NCBI GenBank assembly: GCA_905480405.1 | Contig: CAJQQH010000019.1 | Coordinates: forward strand, 1 to 49,341 | DNA length: 49,341 nucleotides | Direction of reading: 5' to 3' | From: an uncultured Polaribacter sp. | GTDB lineage: Bacteria; Bacteroidota; Bacteroidia; Flavobacteriales; Flavobacteriaceae | Made by a program: the position numbers and the translations under genes | The notes under the pieces: model-generated | The model's database searches: none | Told to the model about the DNA's origin: nothing | The model's input: the letters and a program-made list of their open reading frames with translations, nothing else | Part shown: piece after piece, positions 42,719 through 49,341 of the stretch | How the letters are laid out: each line of letters begins with the position of its first letter | How positions within the stretch are numbered: position 1 is the stretch's first letter

Positions 42719-43426
42719 TTAAATAATAATTATATCTTCACCATCATAAGATGTGTCTACTATTTTAGTCCATTTATTAATTTTTTTAGATATTCCATTC
42801 CTTAATGGATCCATTTGAGTCATAAAATGAATAGGGTAGGTACGTTTCAATTTTATATTAGGGAAATACTTATAATCTACTGATTTTCTAATTCCTACAA
42901 TTTCTATGCGTTTAACATTAGTGCTAATTGAACCTTTATTTTTTACTTTTATGGAATGCTCAATAAAAAATTTAGCCTTTTCTTTTCAAGAGAAAAAAAC
43001 GATTTAAAGCTTTTAATTCGTGAGTAGTACTTACAGTATTATTTTAAGTTTTTAAAAGCTAGACGAACTTATTCTGAAGTTTTTGATATTGTAATTTCAT
43101 CCAACTATACAACACTTTCTTTTAACTTTATTATTTTTTTCTTAAATGCTAAAAAGTCTTTAACAAGTATTTTTTTTGTATCAAATCCTATGCTTTAAAT
43201 CACTAAAGTATCTAACAAATTACTTTTTGAAAGTTTTAAAGAAAACCTTTCATTTACATTACTTGAGGTTCTAATTTCTTTGGAAAGAATACCAATAGAA
43301 GTATATGGAATACTTAAATTATTTTCACTAAAATAACACCACTATATTCAGTTTTTCTTATGAATGTATCCTAGTAATTGATAAGGTTATAATAAAAAAT
43401 AAAATAGTTTTTCGAAATAAATACAT
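42719..43426 (-). pseudogene. Decayed exported protein with carboxypeptidase-regulatory-like domain
   Basis: From an ATG at 43424-43426 a signal peptide can be read (MYLFRKTILFFIITLSITRI), then a TAA at 43358 where Gln is expected. After a one-base shift in a T-run come NNLSIPYTSIGILSKEI, VNERFSLKLSKSNLLDTLVI, a TAA, then IGFDTKKILVKDFLAFKKKIIKLKESVV, more stops, and after another shift FIEHSIKVKNKGSIST, RTYPIHFMTQMDPLRNGISKKINKW and the end at 42719. The first half is the beta-sandwich seen in CarboxypepD_reg-like proteins; the last part is the tail usual in those flavobacterial proteins. Multiple stops and two shifts make it non-functional. Confidence 0.78.
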
Positions 43427-43510
43427 ATAATGGTTTTCTATATTTAACTTCAGTCTTAAAAAATTAAAAATATTATAACAAAGCATTTTTGCAAAATAAT
43501 GTAATTTAGT

Positions 43511-43542
43511 TATCTATCTATATATGTATATATAGATAGATA
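43511..43542. repeat. Perfect AT-rich inverted repeat
   Basis: 14-bp arms TATCTATCTATATA (43511-43524) and TATATAGATAGATA (43529-43542) with a 4-nt loop, in the 208-bp gap downstream of the sulfatase locus. No T-run follows, so it is not a classic terminator; function unknown. Confidence 0.75.
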
Positions 43543-43634
43543 AAACTTATTTTATTGCTCTAAAAACAAAATGTATTGAATTCTATTCTAGTTTTTTGTA
43601 GGTTGATTTGTTAATATCTATTAGATAGATATCG

Positions 43635-45443
43635 TTAGATACGCGTTACTTTAATATAAAAAGCTCCCCAATCTACAGTATTTTTAGTTGTAAACCACGC
43701 ACTCATATCTGTTTTTCCTTTTGTGAAATTACCCTCAAATACGATAGATTTAGAATTTATCCCTATTGGTTTTTCTTGTTTCCAAGCACCAATTTGAACT
43801 CCACCTTTAGTAAAGTTCATAGATCTACCTTCGCTTATTGCTTCTGTTGCAAGTGTTGCTGGTCTACCTTTTACAGCATCATTAATTGCTAAACCAGATT
43901 CAAATGGCCATCTACTAATTTCTATTTGATATTTTCCAGTTTTTTCAAATTCTACAGTGAAATTTCCGCCAATTGGATTCTTTTTTGCTTCTCTAATATA
44001 ATCTTGATTCCAAGGAATTTTAGAATCATGTACATGTGTATCATGGCAGGTTAACTCGATAGGGTTTTGATTATCTGAACCTAAAACAATCACAGGAAAT
44101 TGATTAAATTTAGCTGAAACTGAATTCCACCATTCATCATAATGATCTCTCATTTTGGCTACAAGAGTTGGATTTTGTTATGCAATATCATTTTCTTGCC
44201 CTGGATCTTTAGAAATATCATACAATTCTTCTCCATTAACCAATCTCATTTTATCGCTCATTACAGCACTTTTTCTCCATTTTATTGGCGATTGTACTCT
44301 CTGTGAATCTGTAATTACATATTCTCTGTTAATCGTTTTTGTATCACCCAAAATAACAGAAGACATATCTGAACCATCAATTTTTAAATTTGGTAAATCG
44401 ATATTACATAATTTTGCTAAAGTTGGTAAAACATCTATATGCGCAGTTAATTCATTAATATCTTTTCCTCCATTAATATTCATATTTGGATAAGAGATGA
44501 AAAAAGGAACTCTATGACCTCCATCATATTCGCTATTTTTTGTTCCTTTCATTCCAGCATTAAATCCGTGTAATTTTCCGCCAACAGTTTTGTAGCCAGA
44601 AGCAGTTCCATTATCAGTCATAAAAATAACAATGGTATTATCATCAATTTTTAAATCTTTTAATTTTTGTTGGAGCTTTGCAAAATTATCATCCACATTT
44701 GTAATCATTCCATAGAAAATCTTTTGAAATTCAGGAATGTCTAAATCTTTGTATTTGTTGTAATATTCTTCTGGAACGTTGTAAGGTAGGTGAGGCGCAT
44801 TTGTAGAAATATAAGCAAAAAATGGTTCTTCTTTCTTTTCTTCAATATACTTTATAGCTTCATCAAACCAAACATCTGTACAATACCCTTTGTATTGTTT
44901 TGGTTTTCCATTTTCTAAATAAATATCATCAAAATAATCATTATTCCAATAATCTGGAGTTTGTCCAACACCTCCACCTCCATGAGCTACAGTATAGTTA
45001 AAGCCTTTGTCTTGTGGTCTTGAAGGATAAGCATCACCCAAATGCCATTTACCAAACATTGCAGTTTCGTAACCGTTATTTTTAAAAACTTCTGCCATTG
45101 TAACTTCTTCTTTTCTTAAAATAGAAACACCACCAATGGTATGCCAAACACCAACTCTGTTTGCGTATTTACCTGTCATTAATCCAGATCTCGAAGGAGC
45201 ACAAGTTGGCCCCACATGAAAATCTGTTAATCGAACAGATTCACTGTGAAATTTATCTAAAGCTGGAGTTTTTACAAGCGGATTTCCATGTGCACCAAGA
45301 TCTCCATAACCTTGATCATCAGTAATAACAATAATTACATTGGGTTGTTTTTTTGATCTTTTTTTTGATTGTAAATTTGATTGTGCTGTACAGGAAAAAA
45401 TTAATCCTAAAAAGAGAAATACTCCTAAAATTCTTTTTTGCAT
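43635..45443 (-). pseudogene. S1-family sulfatase interrupted by an in-frame TAA
   Basis: Both parts read in one frame. The first, 421 aa (45443-44178), has a lipoprotein signal (LIFSC, Cys18), VIIVITDDQGYGDLG, the formylglycine site TCAPSRSGLMTG (Cys81) and GKWHLGD, ending ISKDPGQENDIA then TAA at 44178-44180. The next codons, QNPTLVAKMRDHYDEWW, continue the protein to 43635, adding 180 residues with the usual C-terminal beta part. The full length of 602 aa fits sulfatases of this type. An ATG at 44153 could start a separate fragment, but that would lack the active site. The N-terminal part keeps the catalytic core and may or may not work. Confidence 0.85.
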
Positions 45444-45494
45444 TATAAATGTTTTATAAGTTGATTTTTAAATAATTGCCGATTTTTAATCTAT

Positions 45495-46904
45495 TTAAGA
45501 TGGAAGTTCTTTCTTCCAATTTTTCCAAGTATTTTTCAATTCCATTACTATTTTAGGATTGGTACTTGCTTTATCATTTTTTTCAAAAGGATCATTTGCT
45601 ATGTTATACAATTCGACCTTTTCAATTTTATCATTAAATAAAAGTTTCCAATCTCCCATTCTTACAGCACCTTCTGCCCAATGATTGCTATCTTCTTTTG
45701 GAAAACGCCATTCCCAAAACAATGGTTTTATTCTTTCTATTTTTTTATTTTCAAAAATTGATGCAATATTTTCTCCATCTATACTATAATTTACAGGAAC
45801 TTCTATATTTGCTAATTTAGCAAAAGTGGGTAATAAATCTACTGTAGAAAGAACACTTGTGGAATCTACAACATTTTTATCTACATGATTTTTCCATTTT
45901 ACAATCAAAGGAACCACAACTCCACCTTGAAAAACATCTACTTTTCTACCTTTTAAACCAGCTGTAGAACCAGCTTCTTTAGATGGGCCATAGTTTGCAG
46001 GACCATTATCACTAGTAAAAACAATTAAGGTATTCTCATCTAAACCAGCTTCTGTAAGGTATGTTAATAAACGACCAACATGATAATCTGCATCCTTTAA
46101 AACAGCATAATAGGTTTCTTTATTTGGTGATAATTCATTAAAAGGTTCCTTTTGTTCATCTGAAGGCCAAAGTGGTGTATGAGGATCTTTTAACCATAAA
46201 TTTACAAAAATTGGCTGTTTTCCTTTGTTCCTTTTGATAAAATCAATAGTTTCATCAACCACAATTCTACTAGAACTTTGAACCCAAAGCGTGTCTTTGT
46301 CCATATATCTTGTTGTTGGCCATTTTTTATCGCCTTTCCAAGTGGGTCCATTACCATTCCAAACTCTAGTTTCATCATAACCATATTCTTTAGGTTCTGG
46401 TGCTGTAGGATCTCCATGAGGTTTTCCACCTCCACCCAAATGCCATTTACCAAAATGAGCTGTTTTATAACCAGCTTCTTGCATTAATTTTGGTAAATAA
46501 ACTGGTAAAGAATCATTTAAATAATTTGGCATATTACGTCTTGTATTCACCTCATTTCCTGCAAAATGCGCATGAACGCTGTGTCTTGCTGGAAAATGAC
46601 CTGTTAATACAGAAGATCTACTTGGAGAGCAAACACCACTTGTAACGTGAAATTGTGTATATCTTGTTCCCTCAGAAGCCATTTTATCTAAAAAAGGAGT
46701 TTGTACTTCTGTATTTCCATACACACCTAAATCTCCATAACCCCAATCATCTGCAAAAACAAAGATAATATTTGGCCTTGTTGTTTCTTTATTTGATGCA
46801 ATTTCATTAGATGTTTCAGATTGTTTTTTAGAATAATTACAAGAAGAAAATATTAAAATTGCAACTAAAAAAGATGTGATAAGTTTGAATTGTTTTGTTA
46901 TCAT
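45495..46904 (-). CDS. S1-family sulfatase (lipoprotein)
   Basis: A protein of 469 aa. Lipoprotein signal with ILIFSSC (Cys22). PNIIFVFADDWGYGDLG gives the metal-binding Asp pair; the formylglycine site is SGVCSPSRSSVLTG (Cys92), then KTAHFGKWHLGGGG, DPHTPLW, and the second metal site FTSDNGPANYG. It needs a sulfatase-maturating enzyme to convert Cys to formylglycine. It cuts sulfate esters from polysaccharides outside or in the periplasm; which polymer is unknown. It starts 1 bp after the upstream sulfatase gene, so they form an operon. Confidence 0.93.
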   Translation of the reverse strand: MITKQFKLITSFLVAILIFSSCNYSKKQSETSNEIASNKETTRPNIIFVFADDWGYGDLGVYGNTEVQTPFLDKMASEGTRYTQFHVTSGVCSPSRSSVLTGHFPARHSVHAHFAGNEVNTRRNMPNYLNDSLPVYLPKLMQEAGYKTAHFGKWHLGGGGKPHGDPTAPEPKEYGYDETRVWNGNGPTWKGDKKWPTTRYMDKDTLWVQSSSRIVVDETIDFIKRNKGKQPIFVNLWLKDPHTPLWPSDEQKEPFNELSPNKETYYAVLKDADYHVGRLLTYLTEAGLDENTLIVFTSDNGPANYGPSKEAGSTAGLKGRKVDVFQGGVVVPLIVKWKNHVDKNVVDSTSVLSTVDLLPTFAKLANIEVPVNYSIDGENIASIFENKKIERIKPLFWEWRFPKEDSNHWAEGAVRMGDWKLLFNDKIEKVELYNIANDPFEKNDKASTNPKIVMELKNTWKNWKKELPS

Positions 46905-46905
46905 T

Positions 46906-48447
46906 TTAATTTTTAAAAGTTTCAGTTTTTTGTTGATTGCTTAATGCAAATGCTAATTCTTTTACTTTTTCAGGAAATTTACTGGCTAAATTAGTAGATT
47001 GCCCAATATCATCTTTAAGATTAAAAAGTTGTACGCTATCTTTTGCTTTTTCATAACGTTTACCTTCATCAAACCATTTTGGTATTCTTGTGTGATAACC
47101 ATTTTTATTATTGATGTACAACCAATCACCTTTTCTAATTGCGTATTTTGATGTAAATGTATTTTGTACAAGTACATTTCTAACAGGTTTTTCAGTATTT
47201 GATAACCAAACATCAGAAAAATTATAACTATCATGCTTGAAATCTTTAGGCAACTTACTTTTTGTAATTAAAGTTAATGTTTTTAGTAAATCAATCTGAC
47301 TAAATAGTTGATTATTTATTGCGCCTGCTTTAATTTTGTTTGACCATTTTACTAAAAAAGGAACATGATGTCCACCTTCATAAACATCTCTTTTTACACC
47401 TCTAAATGGTTTAGAACTATTGTGTTTGTAATTTTTAATGCGCTCGTAAGCATACTTTTCAGAGCCATTATCGGAAGTGAAAATAACAATCGTGTTTTCA
47501 TCAGCATTAATCGCTTTTAGAGCTTGTAAAATTTGCCCAACTGCATCATCCGTTTGATATACCCAATCACCATAAGGGCCTGCTTTACTTTTTCCTCTAA
47601 ACTCTTCATTCGGAATTATTGGTGCATGTGGAGAAGGAAATGCCATATATAAAAAGAAAGGTTTTTTTGCTTTTTCTTGATCTTTTATAAAGGTTACTGC
47701 AGAGCTTGTAACTGTGGGTAGAACTTTGTAAAAATCCCAATCTTTAACTGCTGGTCCTGGTCTTAATTCCCAATTACCTTCTAAGGCAAATTCTTCTTTG
47801 GGATGTTGTAGTGTTAATGTTGGTGCCTCTGTAACCCTGTCATTTTCTATCCAAGCATAAGGAGGAAAGTTAATAGTTCCATCGCCAAAATAAGAATCAA
47901 ACCCAATAGATAAGGGGCCACCAGGAATTTTCTTGTTCCAATCATAAGCTTGTGATGGCCAAATTTGTAATTCCTTTTTTCTTCGTATTACTTTTTCTTT
48001 CTGAGTAAAATCTTTTTTTCTGATGGCTTCCCAGTCCCAACCTAAATGCCATTTACCAATTGCTGCTGTATGATAACCGTTTTCTTTAAGAACTTTAGGT
48101 AAAGTAACCTGATTTTCTTTAAATACAGTTGGCCCCATGGAATGTACTATATCATTAAAATCTCGCCAATGATATCTACCAGTCAAAAGTGCATATCTGC
48201 TTGGAGTACAAATACCAGAAGAACTGTGCGCATCTGTCATTAGCATACCTTCTTTTGCTAATTGATCTAAATTTGGAGTAGGAATTTTAGATTGTGGGTT
48301 TTGAATAGCTAAATCTCCATATCCCATATCATCAGCATAAAAAATGATAATATTTGGTTTGACTTCCTTATTTGTCGTTTGTTTTTTTTCTTGACAAGAT
48401 GCTAAACTCATCAATAAAAATAAATATAATAGGGGACTTATTTTCAT
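46906..48447 (-). CDS. S1-family sulfatase (lipoprotein)
   Basis: A protein of 513 aa. Signal ending LMSLASC (Cys18). PNIIIFYADDMGYGDLA, formylglycine site SSGICTPSRYALLTG (Cys80), then GYHTAAIGKWHLGWDW, FPSPHAPIIPNEEFRGKS and IVFTSDNGSEKY. The longer insert (IGFDSYFGDGTINFPPYAWIEND) fits arylsulfatase A-like members that act on sulfated algal sugars. It follows the glycoside-hydrolase-like gene after 9 bp. The three sulfatases differ enough to be separate subfamilies, suggesting attack on several sulfate positions of one polymer. Confidence 0.93.
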   Translation of the reverse strand: MKISPLLYLFLLMSLASCQEKKQTTNKEVKPNIIIFYADDMGYGDLAIQNPQSKIPTPNLDQLAKEGMLMTDAHSSSGICTPSRYALLTGRYHWRDFNDIVHSMGPTVFKENQVTLPKVLKENGYHTAAIGKWHLGWDWEAIRKKDFTQKEKVIRRKKELQIWPSQAYDWNKKIPGGPLSIGFDSYFGDGTINFPPYAWIENDRVTEAPTLTLQHPKEEFALEGNWELRPGPAVKDWDFYKVLPTVTSSAVTFIKDQEKAKKPFFLYMAFPSPHAPIIPNEEFRGKSKAGPYGDWVYQTDDAVGQILQALKAINADENTIVIFTSDNGSEKYAYERIKNYKHNSSKPFRGVKRDVYEGGHHVPFLVKWSNKIKAGAINNQLFSQIDLLKTLTLITKSKLPKDFKHDSYNFSDVWLSNTEKPVRNVLVQNTFTSKYAIRKGDWLYINNKNGYHTRIPKWFDEGKRYEKAKDSVQLFNLKDDIGQSTNLASKFPEKVKELAFALSNQQKTETFKN

Positions 48448-48456
48448 GATTTAAGG

Positions 48457-49341
48457 CTATTTTTTCCAATCGATTTTTGCTTTCTTATTTTCTAAATCTA
48501 CCCAAACACTAGCGTATTCATAATCTCTGGTTAAAATCCAACCATTTGTTTGCATATCATTTAAAGGTTTTCCTAAGGGTTTATTAAATTCTGGATACCA
48601 TGAAAGTGACCCCATACTTAATCGATAACCCCAGTTATAAATTAAATAAGAGTGTTTTTGAGCTCCTGCCAAAAAAGAAGCTAAAGCAAAATTCAAATGT
48701 TCTTTAGAAATTTTCTTTTTTACTTTTTCTGATTTAGCCATAAACTTTTTGTTTAACCAAGAATTTTCTGGCCAAGCCTTAAAAACTACAATTTTCCCAG
48801 TTTTACCCGCTTTTTCCATTTCTTGAATATCACTAAGCATACTTTCTTTAGTTCTGCTATTAAAATATCCAAAATGCTCAATCATTATAGCATCTGTATT
48901 TTCTGGAAAATCATTTCCAGTAATTCTAATAGGAGTTGATCTAATACCATTATAAACTATTAATTTATCGTCTCCTATTTTACATCGAGTCTCTTTAATT
49001 AAATCTTTTAATCCTTGTTGGATTGCATTATATTTTTCAACACCCCACAATCTTTTATTTCCAGGACTTGTTACTTGATTTAATGCATCAAAAAAGACAC
49101 CATCAATATTTTTATTCTTTAAGTTCTTGTCTGCAATACTAGCCCACCACTTTCTAAGTTTTTTATTAGATAAATCGTAACGTTTAATTTTATCGCTTTT
49201 TAAATCTAGCTCTCCTTTTGCTGTTTTTAGCCACCAATCTGGATGTTTTTGATATTCATTATGAGCTTTATACATAGAATAATCTAAAAAAGCATTCCAA
49301 TAAAAAACCACTTTCATGTCTTTATTAAACTTTTTTAATAC
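48457..49341 (-). CDS. Glycoside hydrolase-like protein (GHL15-type), 5' truncated
   Basis: The frame stays open to the window end (VLKKFNKD precede the first Met), so the N-terminus is missing; about 294 residues are seen. Features of a TIM-barrel hydrolase: VVFYWNAFLDY, KIKRYDLSNKKLRKWWASIADKNLKN, DGVFFDALNQ (possible catalytic Asp), DAIMIEHFGYF (possible acid Glu), KIVVFKAWPENSW and HSYLIYNWGY. The layout matches the putative glycoside hydrolase family often called GHL15 that accompanies sulfatases in Bacteroidota. Substrate unknown; its position at the head of the sulfatase run suggests sulfated polysaccharide. Confidence 0.7.
   Translation of the reverse strand, partial: VLKKFNKDMKVVFYWNAFLDYSMYKAHNEYQKHPDWWLKTAKGELDLKSDKIKRYDLSNKKLRKWWASIADKNLKNKNIDGVFFDALNQVTSPGNKRLWGVEKYNAIQQGLKDLIKETRCKIGDDKLIVYNGIRSTPIRITGNDFPENTDAIMIEHFGYFNSRTKESMLSDIQEMEKAGKTGKIVVFKAWPENSWLNKKFMAKSEKVKKKISKEHLNFALASFLAGAQKHSYLIYNWGYRLSMGSLSWYPEFNKPLGKPLNDMQTNGWILTRDYEYASVWVDLENKKAKIDWKK

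Noticed and set aside
43511..43542. Replication origin or attachment site
   Set aside because: A lone AT palindrome without DnaA boxes, integrase gene or flanking repeats.
19190..45443. Stop-codon reassignment or general readthrough as the reason for in-frame TAA/TAG
   Set aside because: All intact genes in the window end normally at TAA, TAG or TGA, and the decayed genes also show a lost start or frameshifts.

Overview
The window is low-GC DNA from a member of the Bacteroidota, most likely a marine Flavobacteriaceae of the Polaribacter/Tenacibaculum kind. The evidence is the gliding/type IX secretion genes gldJ, porU and porV, a fused CcsBA cytochrome c assembly protein, B12-dependent methylmalonyl-CoA mutase, a photolyase/TspO light-stress operon, a sulfatase cluster, and promoter boxes of the Bacteroidota form TAnnTTTG. 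The genus is inference; no rRNA gene is present.

Layout. 1-3.3 kb: the tail of a Wzc-type tyrosine kinase facing its CpsB-type phosphatase, then a BadF-type sugar kinase and murF. 3.35-9.8 kb: gldJ, divergent from porU-porV (type IX secretion and gliding). 9.9-15.2 kb: cytidine deaminase, truncated haemoglobin, a KAS III enzyme behind a strong palindrome, guaA and a LysM lipoprotein. 15.3-19.0 kb: a small TPR-like membrane protein and ccsBA. 19.2-26.1 kb: a minus-strand run of TetR-like regulator, ABC1/UbiB kinase, uridine kinase, DivIC-like protein and mutA-scpA, followed by a decayed lipoprotein gene.

26.2-37.3 kb is the most interesting part. This continuous minus-strand cluster reads as a neutral-lipid (wax ester/triacylglycerol) synthesis and storage system. 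It holds a WS/DGAT-type acyltransferase with a possible SCP2-like tail, two alpha/beta hydrolases, a 1081-residue acyltransferase-HAD phosphatase-acyltransferase fusion, gpsA for glycerol 3-phosphate, a coiled-coil protein, a BTAD/SARP-type regulator and three phasin-like proteins. One phasin-like protein carries a Lys/Ala-rich linker and a helix-hairpin-helix tail. Two of the phasin-like genes share an almost identical promoter module: two 11-bp direct repeats, a 6-bp gap and TAAGTTTG. This is the layout expected of a SARP-type activator site, and the SARP-like gene lies next to it.

37.5-42.5 kb: tRNA-Thr(TGT), then an operon of photolyase, SRPBCC protein, TspO, glutathione peroxidase, an SDR lacking the catalytic Tyr, and small conserved proteins, behind a promoter overlapped by an inverted repeat. 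42.7-43.4 kb: a second decayed gene (carboxypeptidase-regulatory-like domain). 43.6-49.3 kb: three S1-type sulfatases and a glycoside-hydrolase-like protein, probably for sulfated algal polysaccharide. The last sulfatase in the transcript is split by an in-frame TAA. Nonsense decay thus recurs at three loci in this window.
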